64,000 nucleotides of DNA from Palsa-504 sp963753195 (GTDB taxonomy: Bacteria > Actinomycetota > Actinomycetes > Streptosporangiales > Streptosporangiaceae). The first letter of the stretch is position 1. The number at the start of each line of letters is the position of its first letter. Below, in pieces: positions 25,160 to 35,641 of the stretch. Under the pieces are notes generated by a model. It searched no databases, was not told where the DNA came from, and saw nothing but the letters and a program-made list of their open reading frames with translations. The DNA is taken from contig CAVWBH010000007.1 of NCBI GenBank assembly GCA_963753195.1, forward strand, positions 186,001 through 250,000, read 5' to 3'. A program made the translations under genes and the position numbers.

Positions 25160-26125
25160 TCAGGTTCCCTCGGCCAGGGCGGCGGCGGCTTGGATGTTTC
25201 GGAACTCCTCGGCGATCCACTGGCTGGGCGGGCAGCCCGCCAGCGACCTGAACTCCCGGGCCAGGTGCGCCTGGTCGAAATATCCGCACGCGGCGGCCAG
25301 GCCGGCCAGGCCGGGCTCGCGGCCGCCCGCGACGTTCTCGAGCAGCAGCTTGCGGGCCCGGCTGAAGCGGACGACCCGCGCGGCGGCCTTCGGCGTCAGG
25401 CCGATCTCGGTGCGGAACCGGGCGGCCAGGTAGCGCCCGCTCCAGCCGGTCTGCGCGGCCAGGTCCGCGATGCGCACGGTCCCGCCCGAGGCCAGCAGCT
25501 GCCCCCAGGCCCAGCCGACCTCGGGTGCGGGCTCCCCCGCGACCCGCGCCGTGGCGGCCGGCGCGGCTATCAGCCGCAGCAGCATCTCGTCCACGATGGC
25601 GAACCGTTCGGGCCAGCCGGGTGCGGCCACGGCCCGGGCCCGCAGCTCGGCGCACGCGCCGCCCAGCACATCCTCGGCGGGCACGTCGATCTGGGCCAGC
25701 TCGCCCGCGGGCAGGCCCAGCAGGGCCCGGGCGCCCAGCGGCCGGAGCGCGACCTGAATACCGGACTGCGCACCGTCGTGCGTGATCAGCGCGGGCGCGG
25801 AGTGCAGGCCGCCGAGCAGCGCGCCGAAGCCGCCGGGCGGCTGGCGGGGATCGGGGTGAGCCAGGATGACCAGCGGCTCGTCCAGCGTGAAGATCAGGGT
25901 CAGGAACGGCGACGGCAGGCCCCGGTGCCGGGCGGGAGGCACCCCTCGCTGGCGGTAGCCTGTGTACCAGGCCACGTACGGGCGCAGCGGCCCGGCCGGC
26001 CGCCGGCGGCAGTGCTCGTCAACGGTCAGGGGCTCGTCAACGGTCAGGGCCAGGCCGGCTTCCGGCGGGTTGGCCAGGCCGGCGGAAGATCGCCGGCGCG
26101 TCGGTGAACCTGCCCCGTCCCTCAT
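25160..26125 (-). CDS. AraC-family transcriptional regulator
   Basis: This 321-residue regulator has a DUF6597-like N-terminal ligand region. The C-terminal tandem HTH includes V-R-I-A-D-L-A-A-Q-T-G-W-S-G-R-Y-L-A-A-R-F and A-A-C-G-Y-F-D-Q-A-H-L-A-R-E-F. A 15-bp direct repeat near the 5' end encodes the doubled L-T-V-D-E-P/L-T-V-D-E. It heads a two-gene unit with the VOC gene. ATG 26125 is the start, with GTATGAGGGA-type sequence and no strong ribosome site. Confidence 0.9.
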   Translation of the reverse strand: MRDGAGSPTRRRSSAGLANPPEAGLALTVDEPLTVDEHCRRRPAGPLRPYVAWYTGYRQRGVPPARHRGLPSPFLTLIFTLDEPLVILAHPDPRQPPGGFGALLGGLHSAPALITHDGAQSGIQVALRPLGARALLGLPAGELAQIDVPAEDVLGGACAELRARAVAAPGWPERFAIVDEMLLRLIAAPAATARVAGEPAPEVGWAWGQLLASGGTVRIADLAAQTGWSGRYLAARFRTEIGLTPKAAARVVRFSRARKLLLENVAGGREPGLAGLAAACGYFDQAHLAREFRSLAGCPPSQWIAEEFRNIQAAAALAEGT

Positions 26126-26327
26126 ACGTTTTACTCAGCAGAATCCCGGTATCGGCCCAGACTTCGGGGTTCTAATTATTTGCGCTGGTCGTTGGCTTGC
26201 TGCCAGAATCATGGCCATGACCCCAGTGTATGGAGATACGGGGCTCTGGGGATTCGTCCTGGTTCGGCGGCATGCGGAACGTACGCCAGGCCGCTGGCGT
26301 TAACCGGACAACGGGTTGGAGTGGCAC

Positions 26328-26810
26328 GTGATCATTCGTCAGCTGGACCGCGCCAGCGTCGGCGCGGCAGTGCTGTTCGACCGCGCAGGCGCGGCGGGCA
26401 GGGACGGGGGAAGTGATGTGGCCGTGATGACCGCACGACCAGGGCCGGGGTCCACGGGGTTCGACCCGCTGCCGCTCGGGCTGTCGTGCCGCACGGACGA
26501 GGACGGGCACCAGGTCGTGAGCGTCACCGGGGAACTCGACATCGCCACCGGCGAGCAGGCCTACGCCTACGTGGCCGAGGTGATCGACGCCCTGGACCAT
26601 CCAGGCGGGCCGGTCAGCATGGACCTGTCCGGGCTCACCTTCTGCGACGCCTCCGGCCTGGGCGTGCTGGCCCGGATCGCCCGGCACGCGCGGCAGGCCG
26701 GCGGCCAGCTTCGGCTGATCTCGGCGCGGCCGGCGGTGCTGAAGATCATCCGGCTCACCGGGCTGGACCGCTCTTTCCCCGAGCTGATCCCGCCCGTTCG
26801 GGCGTACTGA
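26328..26810 (+). CDS. STAS-domain anti-sigma factor antagonist
   Basis: This 160-residue protein has a SpoIIAA-like STAS fold from about residue 45 to the end. The phospho-serine loop reads L-T-F-C-D-A-S-G-L-G-V-L, with the serine that partner kinases modify. It probably releases a sigma factor from its anti-sigma kinase in a stress or development switch. The N-terminal 40 residues are extra. GTG 26328 has GGAG at 6-7 nt, but GTG/ATG codons near 26418-26427 would give a canonical short form. No partner anti-sigma gene lies beside it. Confidence 0.87.
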   Translation: MIIRQLDRASVGAAVLFDRAGAAGRDGGSDVAVMTARPGPGSTGFDPLPLGLSCRTDEDGHQVVSVTGELDIATGEQAYAYVAEVIDALDHPGGPVSMDLSGLTFCDASGLGVLARIARHARQAGGQLRLISARPAVLKIIRLTGLDRSFPELIPPVRAY

Positions 26811-26928
26811 TCGCGCGTAGCGACTTCCCCGGCGCAGACCCGGGGCCGTGACCATATGGCCGCCGGCGTTAAATTTGGAGTGCTTCCTGCGTTCCATCTG
26901 AATGACTGCGCAAGGCGGAAGGACCCCC

Positions 26929-29070
<2,142 letters not shown>

Positions 29071-29084
29071 GTCCGGCCCGCGGG

Positions 29085-29116
29085 CGGCGGGCCGCCGGTA
29101 ACCCGGTGGCCCGCCG
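29085..29116. terminator. hairpin terminator between acs and DUF427 genes
   Basis: The 14-bp arms (29085-29098 and 29103-29116, one G-T pair) enclose a 4-nt TAAC loop. It stands 15 bp after the acs stop and serves convergent genes. No T-run is seen. Confidence 0.7.
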
Positions 29117-29167
29117 CGCGTTCCTCAGTCGTTCCTCAGGCCGAACGGCCCGTGGTGCGAGCGCTCG

Positions 29168-29968
29168 TCACGCTCCGGGCTGGCCCGCCTCGACGACCAG
29201 GTCGTCATGCAGGAAGGACAGGTAGCCGCTGACCGGGGCCGAGTCGCCGCCGGCCTGCGGGTAGCACCACACGGCGTCGGTGAGCTCATGGTCACCGGCC
29301 CGGACCGACCAGTACGAGGCCGTCCCCTTGTAGGGGCACACGGTGTGCGTGTCGCTGGGCTCCAGCAGGTCCTGCCGGACGTCCTGCGCCGGGATGTAGA
29401 AGCGGTTCGGCAGGCCGGTCTCCGACAGGAGCAGCGGCGCGCTGGTCTCGGCCAGCACCTGATCGCCCAGCAGGACGCGGACGTGACGGGAGGAACGGCG
29501 CACGTCGACGCGGTGGTACGGGTCGGGCAGGCCGCCCAGCTCCACCAGCTCGTCCTCGTCGTACCACTCGTCCATGGCCTTCCAGTAGAAGCCGGCGTAG
29601 CCCTGGAGCCAGGCTGATTCGGCGTTCGGCTCCGGGTAGGCCCAGATGGCGTTCTCGGCCTGCCGGCCGCCGGCCGTCACCGTCCAGTACGAGGCGGTGC
29701 CCTTGAACGGGCAGTAGGTGTGGTGGTCGGTAGCGGTCAGCAGGTCGGCGCGGATGTCGTCGGTCGGCACGTACACCCGCGGCGGCAGGCCGGTCTCGTA
29801 CAGCAGCACGGCACGGGTGGTGTCCACCACGAACTGGCCGCCGAAGGCGGCCCGTACCCGGCGCGGGAACGGGCGCATCAGCAGCTTGTGCGCCGGGCCC
29901 TCGATCCGGTAGTTGACGGTCTGCGGCGGATGCCCGGATAGCGGGCCATCCGAGAAGGTCAGGGACAT
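29168..29968 (-). CDS. DUF427 protein with two tandem domains
   Basis: This 266-residue protein contains two copies of the DUF427 module. Copy 1 has V-L-L-Y-E-T-G-L-P-P-R-V-Y-V-P and C-P-F-K-G-T-A-S-Y-W. Copy 2 has L-L-L-S-E-T-G-L-P-N-R-F-Y-I-P and C-P-Y-K-G-T-A-S-Y-W. The module is widespread in actinobacteria and has no settled biochemical function. ATG 29968 has AGGAG at 8 nt, so the longer frame upstream is rejected. It is a soluble cytoplasmic protein by appearance. Confidence 0.9.
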   Translation of the reverse strand: MSLTFSDGPLSGHPPQTVNYRIEGPAHKLLMRPFPRRVRAAFGGQFVVDTTRAVLLYETGLPPRVYVPTDDIRADLLTATDHHTYCPFKGTASYWTVTAGGRQAENAIWAYPEPNAESAWLQGYAGFYWKAMDEWYDEDELVELGGLPDPYHRVDVRRSSRHVRVLLGDQVLAETSAPLLLSETGLPNRFYIPAQDVRQDLLEPSDTHTVCPYKGTASYWSVRAGDHELTDAVWCYPQAGGDSAPVSGYLSFLHDDLVVEAGQPGA

Positions 29969-30168
29969 CGCGGCTCTCCTCACCGATTTGACTACGGTTC
30001 GGTTAACCGGCGCCGGCACCCCCGTCATTCCGCCGCGCCCGCTGACCGGGGAGGCCGGGGCCGCCCGGCACCACACGCCTATCCTGCGCCCCGATCGCCC
30101 CACCGGCCCGCCCGCGCCCTGCGCCGCCTCACCTGCGGGCCACCGCACTGGCCACTCGGGGCGCGGCA

Positions 30169-30218
30169 TTATCGTGGATCGCTGCTGCCCCTATGAGGGG
30201 CGTAATGATCCACGATAA
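30169..30218. repeat. 50-bp two-step palindrome at the 3' end of the membrane protein gene
   Basis: Outer arms TTATCGTGGATC (30169-30180) and GATCCACGATAA (30207-30218) pair perfectly. Inner arms GCCCC (30187-30191) and GGGGC (30197-30201) form a second stem. The outer arm contains the gene's TAA stop, so the palindrome is partly coding. Confidence 0.85.
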
Positions 30219-31506
30219 CGACAGGTTCGCGGGGGTGGGCGGACCAGAGCGACATGTGGGCCGGCTCGAGGGCCCGTTGGACGGTGGCGGCCAGGTCGGC
30301 CCGCACGGCGTCGACGTCGGTGGCGTCCTGCAACCGTGCGGCGAAGGCGGCGACCATCAGCCCGGCGTCATAGCGGGTCCGGTTGAACCGGCGGTCGACC
30401 AGCAGCTGCACCCGGGACCGCAGCGGGCTGAACAGCGCCGCCGCGGCCAGCGTGGCGGCCGCCACCGCCACTGGCGAGGTCACCGCCAGCACGCGCGTGG
30501 CCAGCAAGACCAGCCCGGCGTACACCCCGACCAGCAGGCCGGTGACGATGGCGTAGGCCAGGGTCCGGCTGATGACCCGGTCGATCTCGTAGAGGCGGTA
30601 CTTCAGCACGGCCACCGCGCACGCCAGCGGAATGCCCACCAGCGGCGTAAGGGCCATGAGGATCCAGCTCAGGGTGCCGAGCCAACCGGTGTTACCGTTC
30701 GTCGCCAGGCTGGTGATAGCCAGCACCGCCGCCCACAGCAGGGTCATCAGGCCGACGTATCCCAGCCAGGCGATCTGGCGGCGCAGCTCGGCGCTGGCGC
30801 CGCGCCGGCGGGCGAACACCGAGGCCAGCACCAGCGCCGCGGTGATGACCGACAGGAAGAAGGTCACCGCCAGCACGCTGGCGAACCAGCCATGCGCAGG
30901 GAAGATCCCCAGCGGGTTGGAGTAGGTCACATGCGCGTTGGCGAACGCGTTGGTGAGCCCGCCGGTAACGATGCCGACCTGCAGCTGCTGAGCCACCGCG
31001 CCCGCGACGACCACGAAGATGGCCCACCGCACCGGCCGCCACCGGCGGGAGGGCAGCCGCCCGTCGGGGAACAGCAGGACGACGAAGAACAGCAGCAGGG
31101 CCGTCAGCGAGGCCAGCAGGTCAGCGGCCCATCCGGCCAGCCGGGCCGCGGGCACGGATCCCGGCGCGGTGGCCAGCCCGTACAGGGCGTACTGCTCGGT
31201 CAGCACGGAGGCCGCCAGCCCGAGCCCCATCAGGGCCAGCAGCCAGCCGATGGCGTTGCCCGGGAGTCGGCCGGAGATCAGCCGGCCGACGCCCGCATAC
31301 ACCACCACCGCGAGCCCGAGCGTGCCGTCAAAGGCGACCCCGCCCGTGCCCGTCCGCGTGGCGTTCAGCCCGAGGAGCACCAGCGCGGCCACCAGGACGA
31401 CCAGGGTCGATCCGGCCAGCCCCCAGGAGAACGTTCGGCTCAGCGCGGTCCCGGGCCGGGTGAGGGCCCGTGGCGGCGCGGCGGGCGCGCTGGCGCTGGC
31501 GTTCAC
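30169..31506 (-). CDS. multi-spanning membrane protein, kinase-like N-terminal module without kinase domain
   Basis: About ten hydrophobic helices are followed by a short cytoplasmic region with L-L-V-D-R-R-F-N-R-T-R-Y-D-A and A-R-L-Q-D-A-T-D-V-D-A-V-R-A-D-L. This is the pattern seen in membrane sensors of certain actinobacterial histidine kinases, but no H-box or ATPase domain follows. It may be a stand-alone sensor or transport-like protein. The start is uncertain: GTG 31506 with GGATGGG upstream is used, and GTG 31548 and TTG 31584 remain possible. The gene end lies in the 30169-30218 palindrome. Confidence 0.7.
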   Translation of the reverse strand: MNASASAPAAPPRALTRPGTALSRTFSWGLAGSTLVVLVAALVLLGLNATRTGTGGVAFDGTLGLAVVVYAGVGRLISGRLPGNAIGWLLALMGLGLAASVLTEQYALYGLATAPGSVPAARLAGWAADLLASLTALLLFFVVLLFPDGRLPSRRWRPVRWAIFVVVAGAVAQQLQVGIVTGGLTNAFANAHVTYSNPLGIFPAHGWFASVLAVTFFLSVITAALVLASVFARRRGASAELRRQIAWLGYVGLMTLLWAAVLAITSLATNGNTGWLGTLSWILMALTPLVGIPLACAVAVLKYRLYEIDRVISRTLAYAIVTGLLVGVYAGLVLLATRVLAVTSPVAVAAATLAAAALFSPLRSRVQLLVDRRFNRTRYDAGLMVAAFAARLQDATDVDAVRADLAATVQRALEPAHMSLWSAHPREPVVIVDHYAPHRGSSDPR

Positions 31507-31641
31507 TGGCTTGCGCCCATCCAGCTGATCCGCTCGCACAGGCGACACTTTATGGAGGGACCGTTCCGTAATCGTTACGGGCAAGGCCGGACAGATCAGC
31601 GGAGCCGGCGGGATGACCGGGCGGAGCCGAGGCCCGGCAGA

Positions 31642-32172
31642 TCAAACGGGCAGATCGGCGGGGGTGGTGAAGTCGATCATGCGGGCCTGTCCGGGCGACA
31701 GGGCCGCCCAGCCGGTGGCGAGGTCGAAGACGGCGACGGCGGCCGTGGGGAACCTGATCCCGGCCGGGGCGGCTTCGTCGTCCTCGGCCGGGGCGCCCGC
31801 GCCGGATGCCGCGGCCAGGCGGCCGGCCAGCTCCGACAGGCCCGGGTTGTGCGCGACGAGCAGGGCGGCGCGGTACCGGCCGGGCAGCTCCCGGATCACC
31901 TGCAGCAGGGTCAGTGCGCTGGCCGCGTACGCGCGCGGCTCGAACCGCACCGACGGCGCCCCGGCCAGTTCCGGGGCGACCAGCTCCCAGGTCTGCTCGG
32001 TCCGGCGCGCGGTCGAGCAGATCACGACGTCGGGCAGGTAGTCGTGATCGTGCAGCCACCGGCCGATCCGGGGGGCGTCCCGCCGGCCGCGCTTGGCCAG
32101 CGGCCGGTCGCGGTCAGGCACGTCCGGCCAGTCCGACTTGGCGTGCCGCAGCAGGATCAGCCGCCGGGTCAT
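31642..32172 (-). CDS. sixA: SixA-type phosphohistidine phosphatase
   Basis: This 176-residue histidine phosphatase has the catalytic L-L-R-H-A-K-S (His10). The second catalytic half is L-L-V-A-H-N-P-G, and C-S-T-A-R-R-T-E-Q-T-W supplies the phosphate-binding arginines. SixA enzymes remove phosphate from phosphohistidine, for example on HPt domains. In actinobacteria the target is unknown. The family N-terminus matches the ATG at 32172; a GTG four codons upstream is possible. Confidence 0.88.
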   Translation of the reverse strand: MTRRLILLRHAKSDWPDVPDRDRPLAKRGRRDAPRIGRWLHDHDYLPDVVICSTARRTEQTWELVAPELAGAPSVRFEPRAYAASALTLLQVIRELPGRYRAALLVAHNPGLSELAGRLAAASGAGAPAEDDEAAPAGIRFPTAAVAVFDLATGWAALSPGQARMIDFTTPADLPV

Positions 32173-32250
32173 GTCGCGGGCCACATGCTCAGCCTGCCAG
32201 GACCCCGGAAGGGCGGGGCGGCCGGGTAGGCGGTGAGCGGTCCGGCTGGC

Positions 32251-32736
32251 TCATCGCCCGGCGGGCGCCGGACCCGGGCGGACGAGGACGAAGTTCACCG
32301 CGGTCGCCCGCATGACCGTCTGGCCGTCCTGGTTCACCGCCTCGATCGCGGTGGTCAGGATCCCGCGGTCCGGTTTGCTGGCCGACCGGCGCGCGTCCGC
32401 GACCGTGGCCCGGACACGGAGCGTGTTCCCCGGCCGGACCGGATTGGGCCAGCGGATCTCATCGATGCCGGGACTGGCCAGGCCCCCTTCGGCGGACAGG
32501 AAGTGCTCGACGAGCTGGCGCATGACCAGAGCGGCCGTGTGCCAGCCGCTGGCGATCAGGCCGCCGAACGGGCCGCGGGCCGCGGCGTCGGGATCGACGT
32601 GAATCGGCTGCGGATCAAATTTCTTAGCGAAAGAGAGGATCTCAGCTTGGTCGACGCTGACGGTCCCGCAGTCGTACGTCGTGCCGGGAGAGTAGTCCTC
32701 GAAGTACTTCGGGCGGTGATCGGTCACCCGGACCAT
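32251..32736 (-). CDS. MaoC-like (R)-specific enoyl-CoA hydratase
   Basis: This 161-residue hot-dog fold protein begins with P-K-Y-F-E-D-Y-S-P-G-T. The hydratase motif is F-D-P-Q-P-I-H-V-D-P-D-A-A (catalytic Asp and His), followed by G-G-L-I-A-S-G-W-H-T-A. It probably hydrates an enoyl-CoA in fatty acid or polyketide-related metabolism. ATG 32736 is preferred (GAGG close upstream). A GTG at 32772 is in frame with no good ribosome site. It is divergent from the LysM gene, with 220 bp between. Confidence 0.9.
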   Translation of the reverse strand: MVRVTDHRPKYFEDYSPGTTYDCGTVSVDQAEILSFAKKFDPQPIHVDPDAAARGPFGGLIASGWHTAALVMRQLVEHFLSAEGGLASPGIDEIRWPNPVRPGNTLRVRATVADARRSASKPDRGILTTAIEAVNQDGQTVMRATAVNFVLVRPGPAPAGR

Positions 32737-32759
32737 TATCCTCGCGTGGCCGCACGACT

Positions 32760-32956
32760 CCTTACAGATCACGAACGAGTCACGGAAATCCCGCGGTTTT
32801 CCTGCGGGCCCGAGTTGGTTGCTGCCATGCTTCCGCAGACGGAACAGGCCACCGGATCGCGAATATCACGTCTCAAACGTCACAGACAGTGACAGGCCCG
32901 CCGACAGTCCCCCCTTGGCACGGGTAGGCGGGCGCGGAAACTACTTGGGGAGTTCT
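32760..32956 (+). promoter_or_regulatory. long leader of the LysM gene, possible structured RNA
   Basis: About 200 bp without a gene precede the LysM start. It contains a GTCAC-AGACA-GTGAC hairpin (32879-32893), a CCCGCCGACAG segment near 32907 and GGGTAGGCGGGCGCGGAAAC just before the GGGGAG ribosome site. The 3' part faintly resembles the end of the c-di-AMP (ydaO) riboswitch, which often controls wall-hydrolase genes in actinobacteria. The 5' core was not recognised, so this is only a candidate. Confidence 0.25.
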
Positions 32957-33739
32957 GTGGATTCAGTCCAGTTGCACCGCCGCCCGAAGAAGTTTCGGCG
33001 CACAGGCAGGCACACCACCCCGTCACAGGTGGAGAACCTCGCCGGGAAGGCGACCAAGGCGGCCCCCGCGGTGGCAATCGCGGGCGCGCTGGTCACCGTC
33101 GCGCCGCAGGCGCACGCCGCCGAGAACGCTTCGGCCAAGGCCACCACGGTCGCGGAGCAGGTGCACACCGACGCGGTGATCAGCCGGACCCAGCCGGCCG
33201 CCCGTACCTACACCGTCCGTTCGGGTGACACGCTGTCCGCCATCGCGGCCCGCTTCTACGGCAATGCGGCGGACTGGCCTGGGCTGTACCACGCGAACGA
33301 AGCCAAGATCAGCAATCCCAACGACATCTACGTGGGCGAGGTGCTGACGGTCCCGGCCAGCCTGTCCGCCAACGCGACCTCCTATGCGCCCAAGCACGCC
33401 AAAGCCAAGGCCGCGACCACGCTCACGACGTCCGTCCGCACCCTGAGCGGCACGCTGAGCTGCTCCGGGCTCGAGGCGCTGTGGGAGTCGGCCGGCGGCT
33501 CGTCCGCCGAGGCCTTCATGGCCGCGGAGATCGCCATGGCCGAATCCGGCGGCAATCAGTACGCCCTCAGCCCGACCGACGACTACGGCTACTGGCAGAT
33601 CAACGGCTCGCACGGCCCGGCGCAGGCCACCTTCAACGCGTACGGCAACGCCCGGGCCGCGATCGCCATCTCCGATGACGGCCGCGACTGGAGCCCGTGG
33701 ACCACCTACGTCACGGGCGCCTACGAAGGACGCTGCTAG
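32957..33739 (+). CDS. secreted LysM protein with lysozyme/transglycosylase-like domain
   Basis: The 260-residue protein has a basic start, a hydrophobic export segment (about 36-55 ending A-H-A-A), a LysM module (85-133, Y-T-V-R-S-G-D-T-L-S-A-I-A) that binds peptidoglycan, and a C-terminal domain (about 158-260). That domain has a catalytic-type Glu in I-A-M-A-E-S-G-G and Y-G-Y-W-Q-I-N, as in Rpf/SLT folds. It likely cuts cell-wall glycan for growth or resuscitation. The GTG start has GGGGAG at 6 nt; the longer open frame upstream is rejected. The stop lies in a 31-bp tandem repeat. Confidence 0.92.
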   Translation: MDSVQLHRRPKKFRRTGRHTTPSQVENLAGKATKAAPAVAIAGALVTVAPQAHAAENASAKATTVAEQVHTDAVISRTQPAARTYTVRSGDTLSAIAARFYGNAADWPGLYHANEAKISNPNDIYVGEVLTVPASLSANATSYAPKHAKAKAATTLTTSVRTLSGTLSCSGLEALWESAGGSSAEAFMAAEIAMAESGGNQYALSPTDDYGYWQINGSHGPAQATFNAYGNARAAIAISDDGRDWSPWTTYVTGAYEGRC

Positions 33740-33792
33740 CCGGTTGGCCGGGCCTGCCGCCCGCTGCTAGCCGGTTCGCCGGGCCTGCCGCC
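33731..33792. repeat. 31-bp tandem repeat spanning the LysM gene stop codon
   Basis: Units 33731-33761 and 33762-33792 differ by one base. The first carries the last two codons and TAG stop of the LysM gene; the second repeats them out of the coding region. Confidence 0.95.
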
Positions 33793-33845
33793 GACTGCCT
33801 GCCCGCTTCCTGCTCGCTTCCCGCAGGCAGCGTAGCTTCGGCAGT

Positions 33846-34979
33846 ATGGACCATCCTGAAGTGCTCGCCTGGCAGGACGGGCATATCGAGGCGCTCGACC
33901 AGACCGCGCTGCCGCACCTGGTCCGCACCCTGCGGATCGCCACCGTGGACGAACTGGTCCAGGCCATTACCAGCCTGGCCATCCGGGGCGCGCCGGTGCT
34001 CGGCGCGGCGGGCGCCCTCGGCGTGGCGCTCGCGGTGCGCCAAGGGCGCAGCCAGAACTGGGACGGCACCCGGCTGGCGGCGGAGGTCGGGCGGATCGCC
34101 GCCGCCCGGCCCACGGCGGTGAACCTCAGCCGGGAGGTGGCGGCGGTCGCCGCCCGGATCGGCGACGGGCCGGCCGCGGTGGAGGCCGCGGCCCTGGCCG
34201 TCCTGGAGTCCACCGCAGCGGTCAGCCATCAGATCAGCGAGCGCGGCGCGGCCTACCTGCTCCAGGCGTGCGGCGGCGGCCCGCTGCGGGTGCATACCCA
34301 CTGCAATACCGGCCGTCTGGCCTGCCTGGGCTGGGGAACCGGGCTCGGGGTCATCCGCGCGCTGCACGCCGCGGGCGCGCTGAGTCACGTCATCGTGGAT
34401 GAGACCCGGCCGCTGCTGCAAGGCGCCCGGCTGACCTGCTGGGAACTCGGCCAGCTCGGCATCGAGCACTGGCTGGCCTGCGACGGCGCGGCGCCCTTCC
34501 TGATCAGCCAGCGGCGGGCCGACGCGGTGGTGGTCGGCGCCGACCGGATCGCGGCCAATGGCGACGTGGCCAATAAGATCGGCACCTACAGCCTGGCCCT
34601 GGCGGCCCGCCAGGCCGGTATCCCGTTCCTCGTCGCGGCGCCCGAAGCCACCATCGACCCGGGCACGGCGTGCGGCGCGGCGATACCGCTCGAGCAGCGC
34701 CCGGACGAGGAGATCACGGTTCCCGCCGCCCCGGCGGGAACCCGGGCCATCAACCTGGCCTTCGATATCACCCCGGCCGAGCTGGTCTCCGCGGTGGTCA
34801 CCGAAGACCGGCTCATCCTGCGCGGGCAGTGGCCCGCGGGCCCCTGTCCCTCGTCGTTACGGCGGTCCCCCCGTCGTAACCGTGGTCCCCCGGTGTTACC
34901 GCGGTCCCGCCGTCGTTACCGCGGCGCCGGGCTGGCTACGCCTCGTGCTGGTCGGCGTACGCCTGCCGCAGCGCGCTGA
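33846..34979 (+). CDS. mtnA: S-methyl-5-thioribose-1-phosphate isomerase
   Basis: This eIF2B-type isomerase opens the methionine salvage route by turning methylthioribose-1-phosphate into the ribulose form. Signatures are S-L-A-I-R-G-A-P, the catalytic cysteine in V-H-T-H-C-N-T-G, and V-G-A-D-R-I-A-A-N-G-D-V-A-N-K-I-G-T with the catalytic aspartate. The normal enzyme ends around residue 333. Here about 45 extra Arg/Pro-rich residues follow, encoded by 19-20-bp tandem repeats. They run 44 bp into the convergent FrnE gene, probably because the native stop was lost. Confidence 0.92.
   Translation: MDHPEVLAWQDGHIEALDQTALPHLVRTLRIATVDELVQAITSLAIRGAPVLGAAGALGVALAVRQGRSQNWDGTRLAAEVGRIAAARPTAVNLSREVAAVAARIGDGPAAVEAAALAVLESTAAVSHQISERGAAYLLQACGGGPLRVHTHCNTGRLACLGWGTGLGVIRALHAAGALSHVIVDETRPLLQGARLTCWELGQLGIEHWLACDGAAPFLISQRRADAVVVGADRIAANGDVANKIGTYSLALAARQAGIPFLVAAPEATIDPGTACGAAIPLEQRPDEEITVPAAPAGTRAINLAFDITPAELVSAVVTEDRLILRGQWPAGPCPSSLRRSPRRNRGPPVLPRSRRRYRGAGLATPRAGRRTPAAAR
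34852..34928. repeat. four 19-20-bp imperfect tandem repeats at the mtnA end
   Basis: Units start at 34852, 34871, 34891 and 34910 and follow the pattern C-G-T-C-G-T-T-A-C-C-G-C-G-G-T-C-C-C. They encode the abnormal Arg/Pro tail of MtnA. Confidence 0.8.
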
Positions 34980-35571
34980 GGAACAGCTCGGCAGGCTGAG
35001 CACCCGAGATGCCGTACCTACGGTCCACGACGAAGAACGGCACGCCGTTGGCCCCGAGGGCGCGTGCCTCTTCGATGTCGGCGCGTACCTCGTCCAGGTA
35101 CTGTGTCCCGGCCAGCACGGCGCGCGCGCGCTCGGCGGGCACGCCGACCTCGCCGAGCAGCCCGGCCAGGGTGTCCGGGTCGGACAGGTCGGCTCCTTCG
35201 GCGAAGTGCGCGCGGAACAGCCGTTCCTCGGCCGCTCCGCCCACGCCGAGGTCCGCGGCCAGATGCAGGGCGCGGTGCGCATCCAGCGTGTTGACGGCCA
35301 GCGACGACTCGTAGTCGAAGGCCAGGCCCTCGGCGGCGCCCAGCCCGGCCATCCTGTCCACCATCGCCTTGGCGTCCGGCCCGAACCGTTTGGCCAGGTA
35401 GTCGACGGTAGGTACCGCCTGGCCCGCGGGCATGTCCGGGTTCAACTGAAAGCTCCGCCAGGTGACCGCCACCTCGCCGGCATGCTCGAACTCGTTCAGC
35501 GCACGCTCGAACCGGTGCTTGCCGATATAGCACCAGGGGCAGACCACGTCGGACCAGATCTCGATCTCCAC
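34936..35571 (-). CDS. frnE: DsbA-family oxidoreductase, FrnE-like
   Basis: The 211-residue protein has a thioredoxin fold with the C-P-W-C active site near the N-terminus (W-S-D-V-V-C-P-W-C-Y-I-G). The helical insertion and the G-V-P-F-F-V-V-D cis-proline strand typical of FrnE are present. These cytosolic proteins handle disulfides and oxidative stress and are often polyketide-linked in actinomycetes. GTG 35571 gives V-E-I-E-I-W-S-D; TTG 35583 is also open. Its end overlaps the convergent mtnA tail. Confidence 0.92.
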   Translation of the reverse strand: MEIEIWSDVVCPWCYIGKHRFERALNEFEHAGEVAVTWRSFQLNPDMPAGQAVPTVDYLAKRFGPDAKAMVDRMAGLGAAEGLAFDYESSLAVNTLDAHRALHLAADLGVGGAAEERLFRAHFAEGADLSDPDTLAGLLGEVGVPAERARAVLAGTQYLDEVRADIEEARALGANGVPFFVVDRRYGISGAQPAELFLSALRQAYADQHEA

Positions 35572-35641
35572 GCTGACTGTCAACCTGCTCAGCCCCGGCC
35601 TTGTTCCGTTGGGTCCGGCTGTGTCCGGTAGGTTCGGCTGC

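Noticed and set aside
24573..26107. Long plus-strand frames opposite the VOC and AraC genes
   Set aside because: They are antisense shadows of well-recognised genes, an effect of very high third-position GC.
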